Shown piece after piece: positions 17,382 to 25,566 of a DNA stretch of 64,000 nt (within the stretch, counting starts at the first letter, position 1; each line of letters begins with the position of its first letter). Where the stretch lies: assembly GCA_016190245.1 (NCBI GenBank), contig JACPQY010000085.1, positions 1 through 64,000 of the forward strand, given 5' to 3'. This DNA comes from Nitrospirota bacterium. GTDB taxonomy: Bacteria; JACPQY01. The notes beneath the pieces were generated by a model that made no database searches, was not told where the DNA came from, and saw only the letters and a list, made by a program, of their open reading frames with translations. Made by a program: the position numbers and the translations under genes.

Positions 17382-18093
17382 GTCTCACCTCCCGAAATGC
17401 TCGCGCCGCCCCCACAAGCCCGTCGAAGAGGCGCTGGTGGACGGCCTCCTCGTGGGCCGTGATCTCGGGGTGCCACTGAACGCCCATGAGCCAGCGCTGG
17501 TCTGGTATCTCCACGCCCTCGATCGTACCATCCGACGCGCGCGCTACCACCTTCAGGCCCTCCCCCGGCTTCCGGATCGCCTGGTGGTGCCATGAGGACA
17601 CCTCGACCTGCGTATCACCCAAGACCGCCGCCAGCCGAGACCTCGGCTCGACCCGCACGGCGTGTCGAACGGGCTCCCGGGCTTCCGAGCGGTGCAGGAT
17701 GCGGGTCCCCACCTCGTCCGGGAGGTGCTCGATGAGTGTCCCTCCCAACGCCACGTTCAACACCTGGAGCCCCCGGCAGATGGCAAGCATGGGGATGCGT
17801 CCCATGACCGCAAGACGGGCCAACTCGAGCTCGCCGTGATCCCGCTCGGAATTCACGGCGTAGATCTTTTCATGAAGGGTTCCACCGTACCGGGCGGGTT
17901 CGATGTCGCCGCCGCCGGTCAGGATGAGGCCATCTATTCTCTCCAAGAGGCCTCGCCGATCCGTCTCCACCGGAGGAAGAAGGATCGGCGTACCGCTCGC
18001 CCTCACCACAGCCTCACAGTAGTCCGCCGTGAGATGGAACTCGTCTTCCGCGTTGCGCGGGTAGCTCGTCAGACCGATGAGTGGTGAATCCAT
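17371..18093 (-). CDS. puuD: Class I glutamine amidotransferase-like hydrolase, PuuD type
   Basis: A 240-residue peptidase C26 family protein. The nucleophile is C106 in AICRGLQ, with H208 and E210 in QWHPE completing the triad. TGGGDIEPARYG is typical of gamma-glutamyl-GABA hydrolase (PuuD), which releases GABA from gamma-glutamyl-GABA in the Puu putrescine route. The PuuA-like synthetase upstream supports that role. The ATG at 18093 is chosen over one at 18129, because the upstream codons are a 7-base repeat (CTTTCCC variants) encoding Ser/Phe/Pro. It overlaps the SDR start. Confidence 0.75.
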   Translation of the reverse strand: MDSPLIGLTSYPRNAEDEFHLTADYCEAVVRASGTPILLPPVETDRRGLLERIDGLILTGGGDIEPARYGGTLHEKIYAVNSERDHGELELARLAVMGRIPMLAICRGLQVLNVALGGTLIEHLPDEVGTRILHRSEAREPVRHAVRVEPRSRLAAVLGDTQVEVSSWHHQAIRKPGEGLKVVARASDGTIEGVEIPDQRWLMGVQWHPEITAHEEAVHQRLFDGLVGAARAFREVRHAA

Positions 18094-18097
18094 CGAG

Positions 18098-18126
18098 GAA
18101 AAAGGCGAAAGGGGAAAGGGGAAAGA
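18098..18126. repeat. Period-7 repeat of AAAGGSG type
   Basis: Four consecutive units AAAGGCG, AAAGGGG, AAAGGGG and AAAGACA lie just upstream of the amidotransferase start. A matching array on the other side of the four-helix-bundle gene, around 18590-18617, reads CTTTCAC, CTTTCCC, CTTTAGC and CTTTGAC. The small gene is therefore framed by the same heptamer family in opposite orientation. Confidence 0.7.
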
Positions 18127-18172
18127 CACCCCTCCGCCCGTCGCGAGCCGGGCGCCCCACCCGCGATCGGAG

Positions 18173-18550
18173 TCATCGGCCCGTTGGCACCTGGCTGCGG
18201 ACAGCCCTTCGAAACCCCGACAAGATGCGGCTCACTTCTTCCGCAGATCGCACCAGGCCCTCGAAGGCCGCACCGTCAAGATAGCCTTGGTCCCTAGCCA
18301 CATAGAGTTGGGAGCGGATCTCCCCGCAAGACCCCTTCGCAACGGCAAGAAAGCGGCTCAACTCAGCCCTTGAAGTTCGTTCGTATCCTTCAGCGATGTT
18401 GGACATGACCGAAACCGACGCTCTCCTGATCTGATCCCGCAGAGCGAAATCACGCGAAAAGGGAGAAGACTTTGTCGCGGCGTAGACGTCGCGAGCCAAC
18501 TCCCTGGCCTTTTTCCAGACGATCAAGTCTTCGAACCGGTCTCCACCCAT
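18173..18550 (-). CDS. Four-helix-bundle protein of the 23S rRNA intervening-sequence (IVS) family
   Basis: A 125-residue protein with GGGAGGTGGGAG before the ATG. The pattern FEDLIVWKKARELARDVYA, then LRDQIRRASVSVMSNIAEGY, then ELSRFLAVAKGSCGEIRSQL is diagnostic of the TIGR02436 family, known from intervening sequences of 23S rRNA genes and also found as stand-alone genes. No enzymatic role is known. It is placed between the PuuA-like and PuuD-like genes, flanked by heptamer repeats. It is one of four such genes in this window and the most divergent of them. Confidence 0.88.
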   Translation of the reverse strand: MGGDRFEDLIVWKKARELARDVYAATKSSPFSRDFALRDQIRRASVSVMSNIAEGYERTSRAELSRFLAVAKGSCGEIRSQLYVARDQGYLDGAAFEGLVRSAEEVSRILSGFRRAVRSQVPTGR

Positions 18551-18627
18551 CTCCCACCTCCCTTCACACGCCCCATTCAGTCCGATCCTCTTTCACCTTT
18601 CCCCTTTAGCCTTTGACCTTCTTGCCG

Positions 18628-19980
18628 TCAAATCCGTTCAAAATACCTCCGCCGCTCCCAATCCGTCACCGCGCGGTGGAAAGCGGCCTGCTCGGTCCGG
18701 AAGAAATGTGCATAGTGCTCCACCGCATCTTCCCCAAAAGCCTCGCGGGCGAAGCGGCTCAAGGCGAAAATCTCCGTCGCCTCCGGCAGCGATCTCGGCA
18801 CGTGGGGAACATCCCGGGCCGTGTAGGCGTCACCTTCAAACATGGGCGGCGGTTCCGTCTTCCTCGCAATCCCGTCCAGCCCCGACGCAAGGGCGGCCGC
18901 GTACACCAGGTAGGGGTTGCAATCGGCGCCCGGGATTCGACACTCGATCCTGAGATCCTGGCTCGCGCGACCGACGACGCGGAACCCGGCCGTTCGGTTG
19001 TCGTAGCTCCAGGCCAGCCGCGTGGGCGCCCAGGAACCGGGCTTGTAGCGCTTGTAGGCGTTCACGGTGGAGGCGTAGAACACCATCATCTCCGGAACCC
19101 TTGCGATCCACCCGCCCAGAAACCATCGGAAGGCGTCGGACGTCTGCACCGGTCCCATCTTCCTCCGGCCTGGAAACGCGTTCCTGTCGCCTCTCCACAG
19201 ACTCAAGTGCACGTGGCAGCTCGACCCCGCCTGATCCTCGTGCGGCTTCGCCATGAATGTCACACTGATCCCCTGCGCCTCGGCGATCTCCTTCAGACAC
19301 TGCTTGAACACGACGTGCCGGTCGGCCATCTCGAGGACCTCCTCATACCGGATGTTCAGCTCGTGCTGCCCTTTGCCCCACTCGCCTTTGGAATTCTCGA
19401 CCGGAATCCCCGAGGCCTTCAGGTGACGTCGGGCCGCGCCGTTGAATGTCTCCTCCCTCGTGCCCTGAAGTGCATGGTAGTCCTCGATGTACCAACCGGC
19501 GGGCCGCAGACCTTGATACCCGCGCTCCGCCGCCTCCCGAAAGGAATCCCGGAAGATGTAGTACTCGAGCTCCGAAGCGGCCAGTGCGCGGTAACCCAGG
19601 CGCGCGGCGCGCTCGATCTGCCGGCGAAGAATCGTCCGCGGTGCGACAGCCACACGCTCGTGCGTGCGCGGGTCGAGGATGTCGCACACCACGAGCACGG
19701 TTCGGTCGAGCCAACTCGCCCTTCGGAGGGTGGAGAGGTCGGGTGCCATGTGGAAATCGCCGTAGCCCGTCTGCCAATTCGAGTAGCGATAGCCCTGGAC
19801 AGGCTCCATCTCCATGTCCACCGTGAGGAGGTAGTCGCACGCGTGCGTGCCTTCCCCTCCGCTCTCGAGGAAGAAATCCGCGTCGAGCCGCTTCCCCATC
19901 AGACGGCCGTAGAGATCGGGAAAGACAAGGAGGACGGTGTCCACTCGCCCGGCCCGAACCTCCCGGGCCAGCGCCCGCAT
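18628..19980 (-). CDS. puuA: Glutamine-synthetase family enzyme, probable gamma-glutamylpolyamine synthetase
   Basis: A 450-residue GS-fold ligase. FPDLYGRLMGKRLDADFF is the N-terminal beta-grasp region. ASELEYYIF, GKGQHELNIRYEEVLEMADR, FMAKPHEDQAGSSCHVHLSL and the ATP-site block YDNRTAGFRV to ECRIPGADCNPYLVYAAALA cover the catalytic domain. The length and the G-x-G-Q-H-E-L-N form match the GlnT/PuuA branch, which ligates glutamate to amines, rather than housekeeping GlnA. With PuuD, AguA and AguB nearby, gamma-glutamylation of putrescine is the best guess. The ATG at 19980 is chosen; upstream in-frame codons overlap the YkvA gene. Confidence 0.75.
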   Translation of the reverse strand: MRALAREVRAGRVDTVLLVFPDLYGRLMGKRLDADFFLESGGEGTHACDYLLTVDMEMEPVQGYRYSNWQTGYGDFHMAPDLSTLRRASWLDRTVLVVCDILDPRTHERVAVAPRTILRRQIERAARLGYRALAASELEYYIFRDSFREAAERGYQGLRPAGWYIEDYHALQGTREETFNGAARRHLKASGIPVENSKGEWGKGQHELNIRYEEVLEMADRHVVFKQCLKEIAEAQGISVTFMAKPHEDQAGSSCHVHLSLWRGDRNAFPGRRKMGPVQTSDAFRWFLGGWIARVPEMMVFYASTVNAYKRYKPGSWAPTRLAWSYDNRTAGFRVVGRASQDLRIECRIPGADCNPYLVYAAALASGLDGIARKTEPPPMFEGDAYTARDVPHVPRSLPEATEIFALSRFAREAFGEDAVEHYAHFFRTEQAAFHRAVTDWERRRYFERI

Positions 19981-20014
19981 GTCCAGCCTGCCTGACGCCG
20001 AGCTGTCGCGTCGA

Positions 20015-20443
20015 TCAGAAGAATTCGTTCGGATCGTAGCGCTTGAACTCCGCGTAGTCTCGCAAGAGTTTCTGAAGGGCGCGCACCGCGCCCCCCACGA
20101 CGAGGGCATCATCCGTGAGCCCCACCACGAGAATGGCGTCCGGGATCAGATCGAAGGGGTTGAGAAAGTACAGGATGGCCGCCGCCGCGATGGCCAGACT
20201 GAGACCATCGAGCGTGCGATATGTCCCCTCCACCACGTCGCGGACGAGGCTGAAGAGAAGCCGTACCTGGCGCCCCATCTTGCGGAAACGGCTGGGCAGA
20301 TCGTTGAGGCGGGAGTCCAGCATCTCACCCTGCCCGAGAACCTCCGCCACCCGCTGCTCGGAGATCCGCTCCGATTGTCCCTCGACCGCGGTGACACGCG
20401 GATCGCCCTGGCCCTCGCTTCCGCCGGCGGCCGGTGCTTCCAT
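20015..20443 (-). CDS. YkvA (DUF1232) family membrane protein
   Basis: A 142-residue protein with an N-terminal polar helix region (EQRVAEVLGQGEMLDSRLND) and a single DUF1232 domain, AAILYFLNPFDLIPDAILVV then GLTDDALVVGGAVRALQKLL. The core N-P-x-D-L-I-P-D is diagnostic. The domain is short and hydrophobic and is thought to associate with membranes; its function is unknown. The ATG at 20443 is used. It precedes the GS-like gene by about 35 bases and may head that operon. Confidence 0.8.
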   Translation of the reverse strand: MEAPAAGGSEGQGDPRVTAVEGQSERISEQRVAEVLGQGEMLDSRLNDLPSRFRKMGRQVRLLFSLVRDVVEGTYRTLDGLSLAIAAAAILYFLNPFDLIPDAILVVGLTDDALVVGGAVRALQKLLRDYAEFKRYDPNEFF

Positions 20444-20804
20444 CAACCGGAATCATGATGCGTCCGGGCCCCGAACGCAAGCGGGGACAGCCAGCCTTGA
20501 TCCGTAGACAACACCGGATTCCCGAGCCAGGGGGGCCCACCCGATGGGTGTGCCTCCGTCGTAGGGACCGATTCTGATCGGTCCGTCTTTCCGGACGCAT
20601 CGGAATGCGTCCCTACGGGACACGGACGCCCAGCGACGGATTAAGGGCCAGGTACCTCTCGACTTGAGATCGCCGCGCCCCTTTCCGCCTATCGCGGACT
20701 CGCGATGACAAGAAAACCGCGTCATTGCGATCCGCCGGCCGGCGGAAATACAATCTCAAGAAGCACCAGCCCCGGAAGCGCGGACTCCTTCCGCGTGCCG
20801 AACG
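20444..20804. repeat. Intergenic cluster of 20-bp palindromes
   Basis: No gene is supported. GGACCGATTCTGATCGGTCC (20565-20584) and GGACGCATCGGAATGCGTCC (20593-20612) are near-perfect palindromes, bounded by GTAG on the left and CTAC on the right. Just before them is CCCACCCGATGGGTGTGCC, which reappears near 27620 as CACACCCATCGGGTGCGCC. Around 20703-20742 GCGATGAC and GTCATTGCGA form another hairpin, related to the CATTGCGA repeats at 36.8 and 51.1 kb. The region separates the YkvA and FapA genes. Confidence 0.75.
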
Positions 20805-22268
20805 CTACTTCTGAATCAGCCGCACTTCCTTCTTCGTCGCGTCCTCGACCAGGAAGACGTTGTGGTAGTCGCGGTCCGTATTTATCGTGGAGGTGGGAAA
20901 CCGAACGCGCACGCGGGCCGACAACTGGTCCAGAACCCGTACCACCGGGCGTGCCTCCCGGTCCCGCGATGCCCCGCCCACGGCGTTTTCCTTCCTCCAC
21001 GTGAGGTCCTTGCGCAACTCGCGAAGCTGGTACCATCTCGCCACCAGCGCCTGGGCCTGCCCCTTACGCTCCTCCGGGAGCGAACCGAAATTCGCCTGCT
21101 GAAGAATCTCGGGCGCCACGGCACGCTCGATCTTCGAGAGCATCGCGTCCACGTCCGCCAACTCCTCCGCGATCGCTTTCAGGTTGCGTTCCTGCCCGTA
21201 CTCGAACCCCACATCCACCGTCGTCATCCCGGCGACGTCGGACCCGAGCTGGCGCGCCTCCACGCCCCGTGAGGCCCTGATCTCGCCGCCGACGATCCGG
21301 CCTCGCCCGCGCAAGGCCCTGACCATACCGCCCGACGTCACACGGCAGTCCAGCAAAGCCCCATCCACTTCCACGTCTCCACCGGCCTCGATCGTCGCCC
21401 GCTCCACGTAGAGGGCGGAGAGGCAACCGCCGCACTTGATCTTCCCCTTGCCCTGGCCTTTCACTCCGCGGCGCAGGCGCACGTCCCCGCCGGCCACGAT
21501 CTCCGCCGCCTCGACGGCCTCGTGGATGTCGAGGTTGCCCTCCACTTCCACCTTGAACCCGGCAGCGACTCCCCCGCGGATCTCCAGACTGCCGTTGCAG
21601 CGGATGTTCCCGGTGGAGAAGTTCACGTCGCCCTCCACTACGGTGAGCTCACTGACCAGCACGTGGCGATCGTCCTGCCGGTATGCTCCGCTCGCGGCCG
21701 CGCGGAACGTCAGCGTCCCGTCCTGAGCCTTCTCCACCTCCACGTTTGAGCCGGCCACCGGAGCGATATCCCGCCCCGGCGCAGCAGGGAGCCACTTACC
21801 CGTGACGGTGAAGCCCGCCCTGCCCGGCTGAGGCGGTCGCCGCGAGCCGAGAACCTCGCCTTTCGTCACCGGCAGGATCGTCGGGTGTTCCTTGTAGTCA
21901 ATCGTGCCCTCCTCGGTGAGGAGAGGCCCCGAACGGACAAACTTCTCCACCGGCACGAACTCCGAGTCGCGCCCGTCTTCCGGCGATGCGCCACGCGCCA
22001 CGATCGCCCCCGCGAAACTCTCCATCCTGCGGATCTTCTCCACGCACTCCAGCGCGACTTGGGGCAGAACGCCCCGGCGTACGCCGTGGGCCACCAGGAA
22101 ATCACGCAGGTGGACCGCCTCAACCTTGGCCGCCAGGACGGGCGAGATCTCGGGTGAATTGAAATTGAGGTAAGCCTCCATCTCGCCCGCGGCCACGTCA
22201 AGCCGGAGCGGGAGGAGTATGGACCCCCTTGCCTCCTCGGCAGCCTTCCCCAACGTTGTCTGCCCCAT
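20805..22268 (-). CDS. FapA family (DUF342) polymer-scaffold protein
   Basis: A 487-residue DUF342 protein. An N-terminal region has GPLLTEEGTIDYKEHPTILP and PGRAGFTVTGKWLP. The central right-handed beta-helix has the hallmark series VEGDVNFSTGNIRCNGSLEI, IVAGGDVRLRRGVKGQGKGK and ATIEAGGDVEVDGALLD. The C-terminal part is helical or coiled coil with a final beta domain. FapA proteins are cytoplasmic and linked to cell-envelope or flagellar and polysaccharide functions; here no flagellar gene is nearby. It sits alone between repeat-filled gaps on the same strand as the polyamine genes. Confidence 0.82.
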   Translation of the reverse strand: MGQTTLGKAAEEARGSILLPLRLDVAAGEMEAYLNFNSPEISPVLAAKVEAVHLRDFLVAHGVRRGVLPQVALECVEKIRRMESFAGAIVARGASPEDGRDSEFVPVEKFVRSGPLLTEEGTIDYKEHPTILPVTKGEVLGSRRPPQPGRAGFTVTGKWLPAAPGRDIAPVAGSNVEVEKAQDGTLTFRAAASGAYRQDDRHVLVSELTVVEGDVNFSTGNIRCNGSLEIRGGVAAGFKVEVEGNLDIHEAVEAAEIVAGGDVRLRRGVKGQGKGKIKCGGCLSALYVERATIEAGGDVEVDGALLDCRVTSGGMVRALRGRGRIVGGEIRASRGVEARQLGSDVAGMTTVDVGFEYGQERNLKAIAEELADVDAMLSKIERAVAPEILQQANFGSLPEERKGQAQALVARWYQLRELRKDLTWRKENAVGGASRDREARPVVRVLDQLSARVRVRFPTSTINTDRDYHNVFLVEDATKKEVRLIQK

Positions 22269-22330
22269 CTACGGGTGGCCTTACTACGCCGAGCGTAGGC
22301 AGTCAAGCGGGAACAGCGCGCAGGCTCAAA

Positions 22331-22380
22331 GCCCCTTGCCATGGAGGGCATGGGGCCATGCAAGGCCACGTTGATGGCAG
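22331..22380. repeat. Hairpin element, variant copy
   Basis: CCCCTTGCCATGGAGG followed by GCATGGGGCCATG parallels the copy inserted at 47055 (CCCCTTGCCGAGGATA then GCATGGGGCCATG). The outer pair GCCAT/ATGGC is present but the long inner stem of the other copies is missing. It lies in the gap between AguA and FapA. Confidence 0.5.
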
Positions 22381-22427
22381 CCCCTCTCCGCCGCGGCGGA
22401 CGGACTTCGGCGGGCAGGCAGCCCGCG

Positions 22428-23633
22428 TCACCGGTGGGAGACGCCGCCGTCTCCCACCGGCTCCTGCTGCGTCACGCAGTGACACGTCCCCAGTCCCCAC
22501 ACGAGATCCCGCGCCGGGATGCCGACCACCCGACGCCCGGGAAAAAACGACGCGAGCACCCGCGCCGCTTCGGCGTCCGCCGGATCGTCGAATACCGGAA
22601 GCAAGACCACCCGATTGCCGATATAGAAATTCGCGTAGCTCGCGGGAAGACGTCTGCCTTCATGCACCACCGGCCGCGGCATAGGCAACGCACACAGATC
22701 GAAGGGCCTACCCCGCGCATCGGTCATCCACTCAAGCCTGCAGCGGTTGTCCTCCAGGGCCCTGAAGTTCTCGTCCCGAGGATCGGCCTCCCGGCAGTAG
22801 ACGATCGTCCGCGGATCCACGAACCTCGCCAGATCGTCCACGTGCCCGTCCGTATCATCCCCGACGATTCCGTCGCCCAACCAGAGCACTTGGCGCGCGC
22901 CAAGATAGTCCATCAGCCGGCTCTCAATCTCCTCCCGCGAGAGTTGCGGATTCCTGTTCGGGTTGAGCAGACACTGCTCGGTCGTGAGAAGCGTGCCTTC
23001 GCCGTTGACGTCAATGGAGCCGCCCTCGAGAACCATCCCCGCCTGATACCTCGGCACGCCCAGCCACTCCGACACCCTCTCCGGTATCCGGTTGTCATTC
23101 TCGTAGGGCGGGTACTTTCCCCCCCAGGCGTTGTAGATCCAATCCGTGGCCGCAATCTCCCGCCTCGCGGCTCGCGGCTCGCCACTCATGACCTCCGACC
23201 TCTCCCGACTGCCGACTCCCGACTGCCGAACCACGAATATGGGTCCATGATCCCGCGCCCACGCGTCATCCGTCAGGGCCCGATAGAACTCCACCCGCGA
23301 CGTCAGCGCCCCAGCCGCCAACAACATCGAGCGCGCCTCCGCTTCCAGGCGCTCGTCTCGGGCGATGATCCGAACTTTCTCACTTTCCTGCAGCGCGGCC
23401 GTCATTTGCACCCACACCGCGGGAATACGCTCGATCATCCTCGGCCACGTCTCCGGGTTGTGCGGCCACGTCAGCCACGTGGCCTCATGCGGCTCCCATT
23501 CAGCGGGCATTCTGTAGCCGAGCTCGCGCGGCGCCGAGGCGCCGAGAGGTCGAGACGTCGAGGCGTCGGGAGGTCGAGTCACTGGCCGTCTGGCGCCCCG
23601 CTCCGCCTCGTCTTCCCGACCTCCCGACTTCAC
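22428..23633 (-). CDS. aguA: Agmatine deiminase
   Basis: Peptidyl-arginine-deiminase family enzyme converting agmatine to N-carbamoylputrescine. MPAEWEPHEATWLTWPHN, RDHGPIFVV, DWIYNAWGGKYPPYEND, EGGSIDVNGEGTLLTTEQCL, WLGDGIVGDDTDGHVDDLAR and the catalytic Cys386 in CHCVTQQEP are all family signatures. A GTG at 23633 overlaps the AguB stop (GTGA), giving 401 residues; the ATG at 23510 that begins MPAEWEPHE is an alternative start. Between GPIFVV and AATDWIYNAWGG about 26 extra residues (Arg/Gly/Ser/Glu-rich) are encoded by a 7-base tandem repeat. The N-terminal 35 residues come from an 8-base repeat (CGACCTCC type). Both are inserts in an otherwise intact enzyme. Confidence 0.9.
   Translation of the reverse strand: MKSGGREDEAERGARRPVTRPPDASTSRPLGASAPRELGYRMPAEWEPHEATWLTWPHNPETWPRMIERIPAVWVQMTAALQESEKVRIIARDERLEAEARSMLLAAGALTSRVEFYRALTDDAWARDHGPIFVVRQSGVGSRERSEVMSGEPRAARREIAATDWIYNAWGGKYPPYENDNRIPERVSEWLGVPRYQAGMVLEGGSIDVNGEGTLLTTEQCLLNPNRNPQLSREEIESRLMDYLGARQVLWLGDGIVGDDTDGHVDDLARFVDPRTIVYCREADPRDENFRALEDNRCRLEWMTDARGRPFDLCALPMPRPVVHEGRRLPASYANFYIGNRVVLLPVFDDPADAEAARVLASFFPGRRVVGIPARDLVWGLGTCHCVTQQEPVGDGGVSHR
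23154..23231 (-). repeat. In-frame heptanucleotide repeat inside aguA
   Basis: On the coding strand the units run GGCAGTC, GGGAGTC, GGCAGTC, GGGAGAG, GTCGGAG and end with GCCGCGA, GCCGCGA, GGCGGGA. About 78 bases (26 codons) add a flexible, charged loop next to the active-site region and keep the reading frame. Confidence 0.8.
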
Positions 23634-24532
23634 GACTTCACGGGCGGTTCGTCCATGAAGCGCCTCACAAGGCCCTCATACGCGTCGATCCGGCGGTCGC
23701 GAAGGAACGGCCAACCGCGGCGTGTGCGGTCAATTTCCCGCAAGTCACATTCCGCCACCAGCACCTCTTCTTGCTGCTCCGACGCCTGCGCAAGCACGCA
23801 TCCGAAGGGATCACACACGAAGGAAGATCCCCAGAACCTCAGCCGCCCCTCACGGCCCACACGGTTCACCGCTGCCACAAACACCCCGTTGGCCACCGCG
23901 TGCGCCCGCTGAGTGACCGTCCACGCCTCCCGCTGCCGCCGGTTCTCGGCCGCCTTCTCGCCCGACAGCCAGCCGATCGCCGTCGGGTAGAACAGTATCT
24001 GTGCGCCCTGGAGCGCAGCGAGCCGCGCCGCCTCGGGAAACCATTGGTCCCAGCAGATGAGGACCCCGATCTTGGCGTATCGCGTGCGAACCGCTTGAAA
24101 ACCCAGGTCGCCGGGCGCGAAGTAGAACTTCTCGTAGTACAGCGGATCGTCGGGGATGTGCATCTTCCGATAGTGCCCCGCCATCCGTCCATCGGCGTCC
24201 AGCACCACGGCGCTGTTGTGATACACACCGTCGGCCCTCTTCTCGAAAACGGGCACGACGAGGACGACCTCCAATTCCCCCGCGAGAACGGACATCGCCT
24301 CGGTGGTCGGGCCGGGGATTGCCTCGGCCAGGCCGAACAGCCGGGCATCCTCCTCCTGACAGAAGTAGCGCGATCGAAACAATTCCTGAAGGCACACGAT
24401 CCGCACGCCCCGCCGGGCAGCCTTGCGCACGCCTTCCTCGGCCCGCGCGAGATTTTGCTGCGGGTCACGGCCGCATGCCATCTGCACGAGCCCTACACGC
24501 ACACTGGGGCCGGCGCTTTTCGGACGAGTCAT
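23630..24532 (-). CDS. aguB: N-carbamoylputrescine amidase
   Basis: A 300-residue nitrilase/CN-hydrolase family enzyme. The catalytic triad is E50 (CLQELF), K123 (HYRKMHIPDD) and C160 (VLICWDQWFPE). The block RYFCQEEDARLF and the motif KMHIPDDPLYYEKFYFAPGD are typical of AguB, which hydrolyses N-carbamoylputrescine to putrescine, CO2 and ammonia. It precedes and overlaps aguA, giving a complete agmatine-to-putrescine route. It is divergent from the leaderless small gene at 24586. Confidence 0.92.
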   Translation of the reverse strand: MTRPKSAGPSVRVGLVQMACGRDPQQNLARAEEGVRKAARRGVRIVCLQELFRSRYFCQEEDARLFGLAEAIPGPTTEAMSVLAGELEVVLVVPVFEKRADGVYHNSAVVLDADGRMAGHYRKMHIPDDPLYYEKFYFAPGDLGFQAVRTRYAKIGVLICWDQWFPEAARLAALQGAQILFYPTAIGWLSGEKAAENRRQREAWTVTQRAHAVANGVFVAAVNRVGREGRLRFWGSSFVCDPFGCVLAQASEQQEEVLVAECDLREIDRTRRGWPFLRDRRIDAYEGLVRRFMDEPPVKS

Positions 24533-24573
24533 GCGCAGAACTTACTTCCTCTGGCCGGCAACTTCAAACGAGC

Positions 24574-24585
24574 TACAATACAGCC
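24574..24585 (+). promoter_or_regulatory. -10 element TACAAT giving a leaderless GTG start
   Basis: TACAAT (24574-24579) is followed by exactly 6 bases and then the GTG of the small gene. There is no ribosome binding site, so the transcript is probably leaderless. The -35 is weak. The same spacing and hexamer occur at 47684. Confidence 0.5.
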
Positions 24586-24825
24586 GTGCCTTCCGACGAT
24601 CCGGTCAGGGCTGAAACCCGAAACCTCCGCCGCGTCCAACTCCTGGTGGATACCGCCTGTGCCTACGCCGCCACAGGTGCCTTGAGCCCGGAACAGATCC
24701 CGCGATTTGTCGAGGACGTGAAAGCGGCCGTGTTGCGCGTCTTCCCGGACAAGGGAACCGTGTTCGAACTGCTGTATCGTCCGCGCCTCGAACGCGCCGC
24801 CAGCTACTGCCCGCTCCCTACGTAG
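24586..24825 (+). CDS. Small conserved-looking hypothetical protein
   Basis: A 79-residue protein from a GTG without a ribosome binding site. It has an even, protein-like composition: RRVQLLVDTACAYAATGAL, then PEQIPRFVEDVKAAVLRVFP and FELLYRPRLERAASYCPL. Two or three helices are likely and there is no signal or membrane segment. I do not recognise the family. It is transcribed divergently from aguB with its start 54 bases away, so the two may share regulation. Confidence 0.6.
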   Translation: MPSDDPVRAETRNLRRVQLLVDTACAYAATGALSPEQIPRFVEDVKAAVLRVFPDKGTVFELLYRPRLERAASYCPLPT

Positions 24826-25225
24826 CCGGCCACACTCGGCCGTGATGAGTCATGTGTCCTCAGTGATGAGCCCTGCTTCCCTCAATCCGCATTCCGAAAT
24901 CCGCAATTCAGAATCCGCATTCCTTCTTTCCCCTCCCGATTCCCGATTCACGAAGCCATCCCCTTTCCCTTCTTCCTCCCCCCTCACCCTTCGCTGTTCA
25001 CTCTTCACAACTGGCATTTGGCACATTTGTTTGAGCGTAACACCTTGAAATCACACGGATCGTTCAATATCGCACCGATCCCATCCAGCAAAGGATCGAA
25101 ACGAAATTCAGGACGCGGGCATAAAGCCCGCGACTACCGCCTGTGTCCCAAGTTGTGTGGTAGCCGCACCCTTCACGGGTGCGTCTTCAAGTCCCACGAG
25201 AATGTGCCAAAGGCCAGTTCACAAC
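24826..25225. repeat. Intergenic repeats: heptamer runs and hairpin block
   Basis: No gene is supported. 24880-24960 is a run of ATCCGCATTCC/GATTCCC-like units with period 7-8. 25105-25214 is a longer repeat: GACGCGGGC, a hairpin with AAAGCCCGCG, then GACTACCGCCTGTGTCCCAA, a GTGTGGTAGCCGCACCC / GGGTGCG hairpin and a tail ending AATGTGCCAAA. A second copy of this block at 46990-47170 is interrupted by another element. Confidence 0.75.
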
Positions 25226-25564
25226 CTACGGCCGAATGATCACCACATCGTCCGGATCGGTCCACACCGGCTCGATCTTCAGAATCACGACCTTCCCATC
25301 CACCGACTGCAGCACGGCACGCCCCTTGATGTGAAGTCGGTTGGTGAGCAGCACGTGCTTACCCCCATCCTTCAGCTCGGCCCGGATCTCGTTGCCCGAG
25401 GTGGCGAGCACCCCCCCCACGCTCGCGCCCTCCAGGACGATCACGACCGCCTCACCCATCTTCGTCTTGATGGCCACATCTCGCGTCTCCCCCACGCTCG
25501 CCTGACGGAAGCCGACCCACAAAAGTCCTGCCCCCACCATCAACGCGAACCTGAACGCTTTCAT
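25226..25564 (-). CDS. Small exported hypothetical protein
   Basis: A 112-residue protein starting MKAFRFALMVGAGLLWVGF, a signal peptide or N-terminal anchor. The ATG is preceded by GAGGTGAC and lies 2 bases after the stop of the FHA-GGDEF gene, so it is the last gene of that operon. The remainder is beta-rich (DVAIKTKMGEAVVIVLEG, HVLLTNRLHIKGRAVLQS, VDGKVVILKIEPVW) and could be a small envelope beta domain. No family recognised. Confidence 0.6.
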   Translation of the reverse strand: MKAFRFALMVGAGLLWVGFRQASVGETRDVAIKTKMGEAVVIVLEGASVGGVLATSGNEIRAELKDGGKHVLLTNRLHIKGRAVLQSVDGKVVILKIEPVWTDPDDVVIIRP

Positions 25565-25566
25565 TG

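Noticed and set aside
22341-23912. Plus-strand open frame (523 codons) over aguA
   Set aside because: Antisense to agmatine deiminase, His/Arg/Pro-rich, no recognisable domain.
24841-25048. Small plus-strand gene of 68 codons in the gap after 24825
   Set aside because: The frame consists almost wholly of period-7/8 repeat units (Ser/Pro/Phe/Arg) and has no ribosome binding site.
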